Assembly (NCBI GenBank): GCA_937892105.1
Contig: CALAUZ010000075.1
Coordinates: forward strand, 1 to 34,116
Length of the DNA stretch: 34,116 nt
Reading direction: 5' to 3'
Source of the DNA: an uncultured Fretibacterium sp.
Lineage (GTDB): Bacteria > Synergistota > Synergistia > Synergistales > Aminobacteriaceae
Made by a program: the position numbers and the translations under genes. Each line of letters starts with the position of its first letter. Position 1 is the stretch's first letter. The notes under the pieces are model-generated. The model was not told the origin of the DNA. It ran no database searches and was given only the letters and a program-made list of their open reading frames with translations. This document shows positions 1-7,717 of this stretch, in pieces.

Positions 1-167
1 ATATGCCATGTTGTTATTTTATCACGTTTACTGTTTTATAATTGGGCTTACTATATATGCGGCCTATATGTCTGCTTATGAAGGGCGGCGCGTAAAAATA
101 AAATAGCATAGCGTTCATGTTGCAGTTATAATTTACGGCAAAAATCGCGAAAAGAGCTGTCTCAAAC
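1..167 (+). promoter_or_regulatory. Upstream region of the MATE gene
   Basis: No convincing gene lies here. The stretch is AT-rich and holds two TATAAT-like boxes, near 36-41 and 126-131, the second about 40 bases ahead of the ATG at 168. Neither has a good -35 partner. A weak purine stretch (gaaaagag) lies about 11 bases before the start codon. The long antisense ORF across 14-514 has no family resemblance and looks like a shadow of the MATE gene. Confidence 0.3.
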
Positions 168-1949
168 ATGAAAAAACTTAACGGTGGTAAAACCGATGAT
201 GCAATATTGCACCGGCTCTTCAGGAAGGGAGAACTTTCATTTGCTCTTTCTGACTTGGCACAGGCTGTCGGCCCAATCGTAGACTTAATGTTCGTAAGCC
301 TGTTCATAGGTGCGTCGGGCGTAACTGTCATGGGATATGTCAGTCCGCTTGTCATGATACTCGGACTTATCGGATCATGTATAGCAACCGGTGCGCGCAT
401 AAAAGTCTCAACCCTGCTCGGAGCCGGAAAACTCGACGAAGCTAACACAGTATTCTCCGCCTCTGTTATGCTGGGGCTGGCAGTATCAGTAATTACAGCG
501 ATAGTGATAGGCATATTCTGTTCGGAAGTCTCGCTAATTCTGGGAGCAAAAGAGCCGCAGATTTTGGCAATGACCAGGCTGTATATATTAGGATACCTGA
601 TAGGGCTTCCATTCCTATCTATAGCTCGGCTTCTGATCCCTTATCTTCAGATGGAGGGACAGTATGGCATTGTGAGTACAACATCTATGCTGATTACCAT
701 AATTGATATAGCTCTGGACGCTTTCGTTGTGTTTGTGCTTCACGGCGGAATGTTCGAGCTTGCTCTTGCTACGTCATTAGGCTACGTTATACCGAGCTGT
801 ATGCGTGCTGCATTCTTCATGAGACGCAAAAATCCTTCTGTCTTCCGTTTATCGCTCAAGGGAATAACTCCGGCAATATGTTATGACATTGTGCGTCTTG
901 GAGTGCCTACATGTGTTCTCAGGGGCAGCAATTCCGCAGCAGGCGTGTTAATCAACAATTTGCTTACGGCACTTAATATGCGTTATCTTGTAGCGGCATA
1001 CGGTGTTTTCGCTCAGATTACAGTTTTTGTCCGTTCCTCATGGTTTGCTGCCTCAGATACACTTGCTTCATTCACTGGAATATTCATTGGTGAAGAGGAC
1101 AAGGCTTCACTGATGGAAACACAGAAAATCACCCTGCTTCATTCATTGCTGTGTACATGTACTATTGCAGTTCTGTTATTTGTCTTTGCGGAACCATTAA
1201 CCGGACTGTTCCTGAAGTCTAATGATCCGGAGGCTTTGAGAATGGGAGTTGAATGTATACGCATATCATGTTTGTCGCTGCCATTTCATACGATAGTCTA
1301 CGGTTTCAGCCAATACCTGATGGTATTGAAGCGGATTCGTTTCTGCAACATTTACAACTTTCTGCTTGAGTGCGGAAGCATAGTGCCGATTACGTTCCTT
1401 ATGCTTCAGGTTATAGGCTATCAAGGAGCATGGGCCTCGAAGGTCATCAACATGATGGTGCTTAGTGCTATTGCAGTATTTTACATAAGCAAAAACAGCG
1501 TAAGGGGGGGGGGGTACAGAGACAAAATGCTTCTCATGCCTGATGACTTCGGCATTCCTCCTGAGAATGAAATTGTGTTCTCCGCAGCTTCTAGCGATGA
1601 GATTATCGACCTTTCAAAATTGGCAGTAGCTTTTGCGCTGGAACACGGTGCAGACAGGAACAGGGCAAAGACTTACGGGCTTGTTACGGAGGAGCTTGCA
1701 GGAGTTCTTACCGAACACGGGTTCTCTGACGGCAAAACGCACAACATCAACGCAAGACTTGTGGCGAAGGGTGAAGAACTTATTATCCGAATGCGTGATG
1801 ACTGCAAGCCTTTCAACCTCACGGAATATTACATGAAGGTACGCGAGGACATTGAACAGGGTGTAGGAATGTCAATAATCATGAAGAAATCGAAGGACGT
1901 GCAGTATACGAATACATTAGGCACAAATAATCTGATTGTCAGAATTTGA
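168..1949 (+). CDS. MATE-family efflux transporter with C-terminal HATPase (RsbW-like) domain
   Basis: This 593-residue protein starts with a multidrug/oligosaccharide MATE transporter module of about 445 residues, made of many hydrophobic helices with the early MATE-type GPIVDLMF stretch. The last 125 or so residues are soluble and resemble the GHKL ATPase domain of anti-sigma factors: a GLVTEELAGVL helix matches the N-box region and a GVGMSIIMK stretch matches the glycine-rich lid. MATE proteins normally end near 450 residues, so the extra domain is a true fusion and suggests that nucleotide binding gates transport or that the protein signals. The boundary is encoded by a run of eleven G (1504-1514; residues 446-449), which could slip. 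Family assignment of the transporter is firm; that of the C-terminal domain is good but made by eye. The ribosome site is weak. Confidence 0.85.
   Translation: MKKLNGGKTDDAILHRLFRKGELSFALSDLAQAVGPIVDLMFVSLFIGASGVTVMGYVSPLVMILGLIGSCIATGARIKVSTLLGAGKLDEANTVFSASVMLGLAVSVITAIVIGIFCSEVSLILGAKEPQILAMTRLYILGYLIGLPFLSIARLLIPYLQMEGQYGIVSTTSMLITIIDIALDAFVVFVLHGGMFELALATSLGYVIPSCMRAAFFMRRKNPSVFRLSLKGITPAICYDIVRLGVPTCVLRGSNSAAGVLINNLLTALNMRYLVAAYGVFAQITVFVRSSWFAASDTLASFTGIFIGEEDKASLMETQKITLLHSLLCTCTIAVLLFVFAEPLTGLFLKSNDPEALRMGVECIRISCLSLPFHTIVYGFSQYLMVLKRIRFCNIYNFLLECGSIVPITFLMLQVIGYQGAWASKVINMMVLSAIAVFYISKNSVRGGGYRDKMLLMPDDFGIPPENEIVFSAASSDEIIDLSKLAVAFALEHGADRNRAKTYGLVTEELAGVLTEHGFSDGKTHNINARLVAKGEELIIRMRDDCKPFNLTEYYMKVREDIEQGVGMSIIMKKSKDVQYTNTLGTNNLIVRI
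1504..1514 (+). repeat. Poly-G tract (11 G) inside the MATE-HATPase gene
   Basis: Eleven consecutive G bases encode part of Arg446 and Gly447-449 between the membrane module and the ATPase module. One extra G gives a stop at 1541-1543 (about 458 residues, transporter only). One G fewer gives a stop at 1627-1629. Homopolymers of this length are classic slippage sites, so the C-terminal domain could be switched on and off. Confidence 0.8.
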
Positions 1950-2012
1950 GCAGCATGGGCCTCACAATGTAAACTAGCGAAAACAACGCACTGTATTTTT
2001 TCAAAAATTCCC

Positions 2013-2050
2013 TATAATTCATTTACAATCAAAAATTTTATCAGGGAGAG
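2013..2050 (+). promoter_or_regulatory. Probable -10 box and ribosome site of ppdK
   Basis: TATAAT stands at 2013-2018 and AGGGAGAG at about 2043-2050, seven bases before the ATG at 2058. No good -35 hexamer lies 16-18 bases upstream, so the promoter call rests on the -10 box and its position alone. Confidence 0.4.
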
Positions 2051-2057
2051 ATGTATT

Positions 2058-4715
2058 ATGCCCTCAGAAAAATTCGTATACAGTCTCAAGAATGGCGATG
2101 GCTCAAACCGTCTTCTTCTAGGCGGAAAAGGTGCCAACCTCTGCACAATGGCACAGTCCGGCCTTCCTGTACCTCCAGGCTTCATTCTCACGACCGAAGT
2201 ATGCCGCAAATACATGGCCAATCCCAGTATCATGGACGAAGTATGGGACGATGTAAAGGCTTCAGTTGCCCAGCTTGAGAAGGAAACAGGCAAAGGCTTC
2301 AATGACCCAAAGAACCCCCTCTTAGTGTCAGTGCGTTCGGGTGCTCCAATCTCAATGCCCGGAATGATGGAGACAATCCTCAATCTCGGTCTTAATGACG
2401 AGACTGTGAAGGGGCTTGCTGAGAGTTCGGGAAGCAAGAGATTTGCATTCGACAGCTACAGACGGTTCATTCAGATGTTTTCGAGCGTTGTTGACGAGGT
2501 TAATTTTGACCTTTTCGAGGCAGCCTTGGCACGCGCACGCGCAGCTCAGGGAATTACTGACGCAAAGCAGGACTACAAGATTACTGCTGAAAATCTGGAA
2601 AAACTCATTGTCGAGTACAAGGCAATCTACAAGAATGCTGCTGGAAACGATTTCCCTTCAGATCCCTGGATACAGCTACGCCGTGCAATCGAGGCAGTCT
2701 TCAAGAGCTGGAATATCCCGCGCGCAGTAACATACCGCAAAATCAACAAGATTGATGACAGTCTGGGAACAGCCGTAAACGTAATCACGATGGCATTCGG
2801 CAATCTTGGCGATGACTGCGGAACCGGCGTATGCTTCACCCGCAATCCTTCGACAGGCGAAAACAAACTCTACGGAGAGTTCCTCATCAACGCTCAGGGA
2901 GAAGATGTCGTCGCAGGAATACGTACTCCTATGCCTATTGCCGAACTTGAGCAGAAGATGCCCGCAATCTACAAGGAACTCTGCACAATCACCAGCAACT
3001 TGGAGAAGACCTATCGTGATATGCAGGACGTAGAATTTACGATTGAACACGGGAAACTCTTTATTCTTCAGACGAGAGCAGGAAAGAGAACAGCCGCCGC
3101 CGCCGTAAAAGTAGCAGTAGACATGGTGGACGAAGGGCTAATCGACACAAAAACAGCCGTAACACGCGTATCGCCTGAACAGGTAGAGATGCTGCTTCAC
3201 AGGCAGGTTGACAAGTCGGCAGAACAGGACGTAATCGCAAAAGGTCTTCCAGCATCACCAGGTGCAGGAGCAGGAATGTTAGTGTTCAGTGCTGACGAGG
3301 CTGAAGAATGGGCGCGTCAGGGCAAACCCACAATACTTGCGCGTCCTGAGACAAGCCCCGATGACATTCACGGCCTCTTCGCGTCTCAGGGTGTCGTAAC
3401 ATCACGCGGCGGAATGACATCACATGCTGCTGTCGTTGCTCGCGGAATGGGAAAACCGGCAGTATGCGGCTGTGAGGCGGCAGTAATTGATGTCGATAAC
3501 GAAACCCTTACGGTTGGCGACAGGGTGTTCCGCAAAGGCGACATGGTTACGGTTGACGGGACAACAGGCAATTTCCTTGCCGGCGAAGCGAAGATGGTTG
3601 ACGCAACGTTCACTGACGATTTCAAGAAAATACTCGGCTGGGCTGATGAGAACGCGAAATTGCAGGTCTGGACTAACGCAGATACCCCCGAAGACGCAAA
3701 GAGAGCGCGTGATTTTGGGGCGAAAGGCGTTGGACTTTGCAGGACTGAACACATGTTCATGGGTGTTGACCGTCTGCCGGTCATGCAGAGCCTTATTGTT
3801 GCACTAGGTGAGAGCGGTGAAGCCGGCAAGGAAGCACGCAGGGAAGCTCTGGCAAAACTAAAAGTCATGCAGAAGGAAGACTTCATCGGAATATTCAAGG
3901 CAATGGAGGGACTTCCCGTAATCATAAGGCTTTTAGACCCGCCGCTTCATGAATTTCTCCCCAAAGAACCCAATGTTCTCGAAGCCCTGAAGACTGCAAC
4001 GCCCGAAGAAGCAAAGAAACTCAACAACGTACTTGAGAAGATACATCAGCTTCACGAGAACAACCCGATGTTAGGTTTCAGAGGGTGCAGGCTGGGAATG
4101 ATTTACCCGGAAATCTACGAAATGCAGATGAACGCAATTTTTGAGGCAGTAGTTGAGCTTACGAAACAGGGTGTAACGGTGAAGCCCGAAGTTATGATCC
4201 CGATAGTAGGCACGAAAGCTGAGATGAAATTCTTTAGGGAAATGGCGGACAGGATAGCTGCGGAAGTGAAGAAGGCTTCCGGCGTGGAGTTCAGCTACCT
4301 TGTCGGGACGATGATTGAGCTTCCGAGAGCAGCACTTGTTGCCGACCAGCTTGCTGAATACGCGCAGTTCTTCTCATGCGGAACTAACGACCTCACGCAG
4401 ACTACACTGGGGTACTCACGCGATGACGCGGAAAACAAGTTTCTGTTCCAGTATGTCGACAAGGGAGTGTTCAAGGAGAACCCGTTTGCGGAACTTGACC
4501 GTGAAGGGCCTGGACAGCTTGTTAAGATGGCAGTTGAGAAGGGGCGCAGCGTAAATCCCGGAATGTCCGTAGGTATCTGCGGTGAACACGGCGGGAACCC
4601 GTCAAGCATAGCTTTCTGCCACAGTGTCGGACTGAGCTACGTATCATGCTCACCGTTCCGTGTACCTGTTGCGAGGATTGCGGCGGCACATGCGGCACTG
4701 GGTGTCCTGAAGTAA
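2058..4715 (+). CDS. ppdK: Pyruvate, phosphate dikinase
   Basis: The enzyme interconverts pyruvate + ATP + phosphate and PEP + AMP + PPi in the cytoplasm. In anaerobes it often works in a PPi-linked glycolysis. The 885-residue length is normal for the family. The N-terminal ATP-grasp domain opens with GGKGANLCTMAQSGLPVPPG. The swivelling phosphohistidine domain has GGMTSHAAVVARGMGKPAVC, in which the His of TSHA is the phosphocarrier. The PEP/pyruvate barrel carries GLCRTEHMF, the GTMIELPRAAL strand, the SCGTNDLTQTTLGYSRDD segment and, near the C-terminus, GICGEHGG followed by the conserved Cys in SCSPFRVPVARIAAA. The ATG at 2058 follows an AGGGAGAG ribosome site. It is flanked by an upstream -10 box and a downstream hairpin terminator, so it is probably transcribed alone. 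Confidence 0.97.
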   Translation: MPSEKFVYSLKNGDGSNRLLLGGKGANLCTMAQSGLPVPPGFILTTEVCRKYMANPSIMDEVWDDVKASVAQLEKETGKGFNDPKNPLLVSVRSGAPISMPGMMETILNLGLNDETVKGLAESSGSKRFAFDSYRRFIQMFSSVVDEVNFDLFEAALARARAAQGITDAKQDYKITAENLEKLIVEYKAIYKNAAGNDFPSDPWIQLRRAIEAVFKSWNIPRAVTYRKINKIDDSLGTAVNVITMAFGNLGDDCGTGVCFTRNPSTGENKLYGEFLINAQGEDVVAGIRTPMPIAELEQKMPAIYKELCTITSNLEKTYRDMQDVEFTIEHGKLFILQTRAGKRTAAAAVKVAVDMVDEGLIDTKTAVTRVSPEQVEMLLHRQVDKSAEQDVIAKGLPASPGAGAGMLVFSADEAEEWARQGKPTILARPETSPDDIHGLFASQGVVTSRGGMTSHAAVVARGMGKPAVCGCEAAVIDVDNETLTVGDRVFRKGDMVTVDGTTGNFLAGEAKMVDATFTDDFKKILGWADENAKLQVWTNADTPEDAKRARDFGAKGVGLCRTEHMFMGVDRLPVMQSLIVALGESGEAGKEARREALAKLKVMQKEDFIGIFKAMEGLPVIIRLLDPPLHEFLPKEPNVLEALKTATPEEAKKLNNVLEKIHQLHENNPMLGFRGCRLGMIYPEIYEMQMNAIFEAVVELTKQGVTVKPEVMIPIVGTKAEMKFFREMADRIAAEVKKASGVEFSYLVGTMIELPRAALVADQLAEYAQFFSCGTNDLTQTTLGYSRDDAENKFLFQYVDKGVFKENPFAELDREGPGQLVKMAVEKGRSVNPGMSVGICGEHGGNPSSIAFCHSVGLSYVSCSPFRVPVARIAAAHAALGVLK

Positions 4716-4730
4716 CAGGCGAATAACATT

Positions 4731-4768
4731 ATCCCCTCTGGTTGAAATGCCGGAGGGGATTTATTATA
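4731..4768 (+). terminator. Rho-independent terminator of ppdK
   Basis: ATCCCCTC (4731-4738) pairs with GAGGGGAT (4753-4760) around a 14-base loop, followed by TTATTATAT. It starts 15 bases after the ppdK stop codon. Confidence 0.8.
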
Positions 4769-4887
4769 TAATTGCGAGTTTTTGATAATCTCAAAGGGGA
4801 ATATATTTCATGTCATTTGCAACAGATTTCTACAGTCCTGTGCGCAGTAATGGCATCGCGTTGATTACAGGTTCCTCGTACGGGTGA
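4767..4887 (+). promoter_or_regulatory. Promoter- and ribosome-site-like stretch with a 25-codon ORF
   Basis: TATAAT (4767-4772) is followed by AAAGGGGA (4793-4800) and an ATG at 4810, the order and spacing seen at real gene starts in this window. The ORF it opens has only 25 codons (MSFATDFYSPV at its start; stop 4885-4887) and runs antisense to the NIF3-like remnant. It may be the leftover 5' end of a gene lost at the same rearrangement, or chance. I do not recognise the peptide. Confidence 0.25.
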
Positions 4888-4990
4888 ATACGCTTCACTT
4901 CCTCAATCACAGCGTCAACATCATCAATCCTGCATGTAACTTCCGCCTTGATTTCGTCCTCAGTGCTGACATGGCCGATTTCCCCGCAAG
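4830..4990 (-). pseudogene. NIF3/YqfO-like C-terminal fragment
   Basis: One minus-strand frame, open from about 4998 to the TAG at 4830-4832, reads GEIGHVSTEDEIKAEVTC near its start and ends KRIHPYEEPVINAMPLLRTG. The HPYEEP motif after an E-V-x-C-R strand is the signature of the C-terminal part of NIF3/YqfO-type metal-binding proteins. There is no start codon, and the upstream part of the gene is missing. The frame follows directly on the thpR fragment but is not in phase with it. I infer that a deletion joined two neighbouring genes. The family call is by motif only. Confidence 0.5.
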
Positions 4991-5305
4991 CACTCCCAGT
5001 TCACGCCCTCCCTTGTTCCCAGAGAGCCACAATACACGTGGTGTGTTGAGGTTGGGGAACGCCCCAATGTACGACAGCTCAATCGTGAAAGGCTCAAAGT
5101 GTTTCAGAGGCATTAACGCTTCCTTTACGTCCTCCGTTACTTCGCGGGTATTCTCGCCAAGAAACTTCAGCGTTATATGAAACTGTGAACGCCTTACCCA
5201 CCTTATGTTTGCCAGAGGCCGCAATTCTGCCAGAAAATTCTCCAGCTCATCGGCAGCATTTCCCGGCATTTTCACGGCCACAAACGAACGTATAAGTTCA
5301 GGCAT
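4907..5305 (-). pseudogene. thpR: Truncated RNA 2',3'-cyclic phosphodiesterase (2H family)
   Basis: The first 105 or so residues match the 2H phosphoesterase ThpR/LigT: MPELIRSFVAV start, the first catalytic HxT in QFHITLKFLG (His43, Thr45) and the NLNTPRVLWLS strand. Full-length members are about 180 residues and need a second HxT motif. Here the frame ends at residue 132 without it. The last 25-30 residues (from about LAGKSAM) are unlike the family and overlap the NIF3-like frame, so they are probably out-of-frame read-through past a junction near 4980-4995. The ATG lies two bases after the nitroreductase stop, so the two genes are co-transcribed. It is probably inactive. Confidence 0.75.
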
Positions 5306-5307
5306 AA

Positions 5308-5826
5308 CTACAGGACTTCCACAACGTCAAACTTCTCTTTGCGGACATAATGGCGTTCAGCGGGCTGTGCGTCTTCAGCAGGATATCCGATGGGGAACAG
5401 CGCAACGAGGTCGTAATCCTTCATGGCCGGGAAGAGTTCCTTAACCTTCGGAGCGTCAAAGTAACCCACCCATGTCGTCCCCAAACCTTCTGCCTCAACC
5501 GCCAGCATTAAATGAGTTGCGACGATTACAGCGTCAACGTCCTCAAAGTTACGGTTATCTGACGGTCTCACGAACGCGCCTTCTTCTGTTCCGCCGACTG
5601 CAAGCACTACAGGTACTTCCTTCAGCCAAGCAAATGGAGTGCATGACTTGATTTTTGCGAGTGCATCGGGCGACTTTACTACCCAGATTTTCACGGGCTG
5701 AACGTTCTTTGCTGTGGGTGCCCATATTCCTGCGTCAAGTATGGCATTGAGTTTTTCGTCCTCAACGGGCTTTGGTGAGAATTTCCTGCATGAATAACGC
5801 GACTTCACTAACTCGTTAAAATTCAT
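5308..5826 (-). CDS. Nitroreductase-family FMN oxidoreductase
   Basis: This 172-residue protein has the classic nitroreductase opening, LVKSRYSCRKFSPKPVEDE, in which the RYS.R residues bind FMN phosphate. It also has APTAKNVQPVKIWVV, the long central helix VIVATHLMLAVEAEGLGTTW and the C-terminal VALFPIGYPAEDAQPAERH. Such enzymes use NAD(P)H to reduce nitro compounds, quinones or flavin. The true substrate cannot be read from sequence. The ORF is open to 5907, but the ATG at 5826 has a GAAGGGAAAG ribosome site and begins exactly where family members begin. The upstream extension is Cys-rich and unlike the family. It is followed after two bases by the thpR remnant. Confidence 0.9.
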   Translation of the reverse strand: MNFNELVKSRYSCRKFSPKPVEDEKLNAILDAGIWAPTAKNVQPVKIWVVKSPDALAKIKSCTPFAWLKEVPVVLAVGGTEEGAFVRPSDNRNFEDVDAVIVATHLMLAVEAEGLGTTWVGYFDAPKVKELFPAMKDYDLVALFPIGYPAEDAQPAERHYVRKEKFDVVEVL

Positions 5827-5907
5827 ATTATGACTTTCCCTTCTTAGTTTCGATTTTTGTGAAACCATGTTACCAGAAGAACGCATAAATTTGCAGCAAC
5901 AATGCAC

Positions 5908-5942
5908 AAAAAAACGGTCTCCCCTTCAACAAAAGAAGACCG
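5908..5942 (-). terminator. Rho-independent terminator of the S1 gene
   Basis: Read on the minus strand, CGGTCT (5942-5937) pairs with AGACCG (5920-5915) and is followed by seven T (5914-5908). It lies 22 bases past the S1 stop codon. Confidence 0.75.
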
Positions 5943-5963
5943 CCTGCAATATTCATGTTATGG

Positions 5964-7622
5964 TTACTCTTTAGCCCATTCAGTACCCTTGAAGGCATCT
6001 GCGAACGGGTTGTATGCCAGCTCCTCGCCGTCATCTTCGTACCCTGAAGTCTCTCTGGCTGGTCTGCGTCCCTTGCTTCTGCGTTCCCTGCGTTCTCCGC
6101 GTTCAGGACGTTCGCCTCTGGGTTCGGGCTTTCCTGGAACGTGTTCCTCACGTGCGGGTGCTGGTTCGGGTTCCGGCTCTGGCTCAAGGGCACTAAGCGA
6201 CAGCCTCATGCGCCTTTGTTCAGCGTTGACCTCAAGGACACGCGCCGTAACTTCCTGGCCTTCCTGAAGTACATCGCCGGGCTTCTCAACCCTTTTCCTG
6301 CTGAGCTGGGAGATGTGTATTAACGCTTCCACTCCCTCCTCAACCTCAACGAATGCGCCGAAATCTGCGAGCCTTACGACTTTGACCTGAATATCCTGTC
6401 CTGGCAGATAACGTTCCGCAATGTTGTTCCACGGATCATTGAGCTGCTTGCAGCCCAGACTTATGCGGCGTTTCTCCAAATCCACATCGAGAACGAGAAC
6501 TTCAAGTTCCTGTTTCCTCCTGAGTACATCGCGGGGCTTCTTTATGCGTGCCCATGAAATATCGCCGACGTGGACAAGACCCTCAATTCCTGGTTCAAGC
6601 TCAACGAATGCGCCGAAATCGGTCAAGTTCGTTACAGCCCCCGTCATAACATCGCCCTTGTGTATCCTCTCGCCTACTGTATCCCAAGGATCTCCGGCTA
6701 CCTGCTTAATGCTCAGGGATATTCTGTCCTTCTCGCGGTCAATACCGATAACCTTGACTGTTACCTTGTCGCCCTTCTTGAACATATCCTTCAGGGTGAA
6801 GCTGCGCTTCCATGTTACTTCCGTCTGGTGGACAAGGCCGTCCATCTCGCCGAGATTTACGAAAACGCCGAAATTCGTAAGGCTTGAAACTTCACCTTCA
6901 AGAACATCGCCCTCATGAACGCGATCATAGAACTTAGTCTTGCGTTCTGCCTCTGCCTCCTCAAGCAATGCCCTGCGTGAGAAAACAAGCCTGTGCTTCC
7001 TCTTGTCGTGGTCGAGGACTTTAACCTTTATGGTCTGTCCAACGAAATTCTGAGGGTTGGCACCTCTGCCGGCAAGTGTAAGCTGTGAGATGGGTATAAA
7101 TCCCTCAAGTCCCATAGCATTAACCATGAGACCGCCCTTAACCTTGCTTACTCCCTTGACTTCCATCGCAGGATTTTCCTTCGCAGCAGTTTCCAGTGCG
7201 TCCCATCTTCTGTCAAACTCGTGCCTCCAGCGTGAGAGCAGCAACTGTGCTTCCTCGCCGTCCCTTACGTTCACGACTTCAACCTCGATAGTGTCTCCGG
7301 GCTTAGGCTCTGAACCAGGTTCCTCAATGAGCGCATGATTAGTGTATTCCCTCATGGGCAGGACACCCTCGCACTTGAAACCTACATCAACAAGGAAACC
7401 GTTTTCGCTCCTGTTAATGACTGTTCCTGTGCGTACCTCTCCCCTTCTGACGTGAACATTGTCGCCGTACTGGTCGAGAGCTTCCTGCATCGTTTCAGGC
7501 TCTTTGTTGTCAGACTGTTCTGTCTGAACGTTCTTTGCCTCTTCAGCGATGACTTCCTGCGCCTGTGTATCCTGCGCTGCTTCTTGTGTTGCTTCCTGCA
7601 TAACTTCCTGCTGATTCTCCAT
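5964..7622 (-). CDS. rpsA: Ribosomal protein S1 homologue with five S1 RNA-binding domains
   Basis: The 552-residue protein carries five S1/OB-fold repeats, at roughly 60-128, 148-212, 230-300, 315-385 and 400-470. Each shows the G-x-V/F-x-x-x-x-F/G-x-x-V pattern, for example SSLTNFGVFVNLGEMDGLVH and TNLTDFGAFVELEPGIEGLV. S1 proteins bind mRNA and help 30S initiation; shorter forms may act as general RNA chaperones. The first 55 residues are acidic and Gln/Glu-rich. The last 80 are low in complexity: an EPEPEPEPAPA stretch, then an Arg/Gly/Glu-rich tail (GERPERGERRERR). The ORF is open upstream to 7772, but the ATG at 7622 follows AGGGGG by about 12 bases. An S1 gene next to ispH is a known arrangement, in some Firmicutes even as a fused protein. 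Confidence 0.92.
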   Translation of the reverse strand: MENQQEVMQEATQEAAQDTQAQEVIAEEAKNVQTEQSDNKEPETMQEALDQYGDNVHVRRGEVRTGTVINRSENGFLVDVGFKCEGVLPMREYTNHALIEEPGSEPKPGDTIEVEVVNVRDGEEAQLLLSRWRHEFDRRWDALETAAKENPAMEVKGVSKVKGGLMVNAMGLEGFIPISQLTLAGRGANPQNFVGQTIKVKVLDHDKRKHRLVFSRRALLEEAEAERKTKFYDRVHEGDVLEGEVSSLTNFGVFVNLGEMDGLVHQTEVTWKRSFTLKDMFKKGDKVTVKVIGIDREKDRISLSIKQVAGDPWDTVGERIHKGDVMTGAVTNLTDFGAFVELEPGIEGLVHVGDISWARIKKPRDVLRRKQELEVLVLDVDLEKRRISLGCKQLNDPWNNIAERYLPGQDIQVKVVRLADFGAFVEVEEGVEALIHISQLSRKRVEKPGDVLQEGQEVTARVLEVNAEQRRMRLSLSALEPEPEPEPAPAREEHVPGKPEPRGERPERGERRERRSKGRRPARETSGYEDDGEELAYNPFADAFKGTEWAKE

Positions 7623-7717
7623 CAGTGAATCAATACCCCCTGTAAATCCTGCTTTGCCGCAATAATATTTTGTGTATTTATGATCAGCCTTCCGAATAAA
7701 TTTCCCGTCAGGCAATA

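Noticed and set aside
14..514. 166-codon minus-strand ORF over the start of the MATE gene
   Set aside because: It has no recognisable motif, is Ser/Thr/Pro-rich as antisense frames tend to be, and lies opposite a clear transporter gene.
5827..5907. Longer N-terminus for the nitroreductase
   Set aside because: The extension is unlike the family, and the internal ATG at 5826 has a good ribosome site.
6421..6918. 165-codon plus-strand ORF inside the S1 gene
   Set aside because: It is antisense to two well-defined S1 domains and has no ribosome site; the same holds for the other plus-strand ORFs across 5902-7628.
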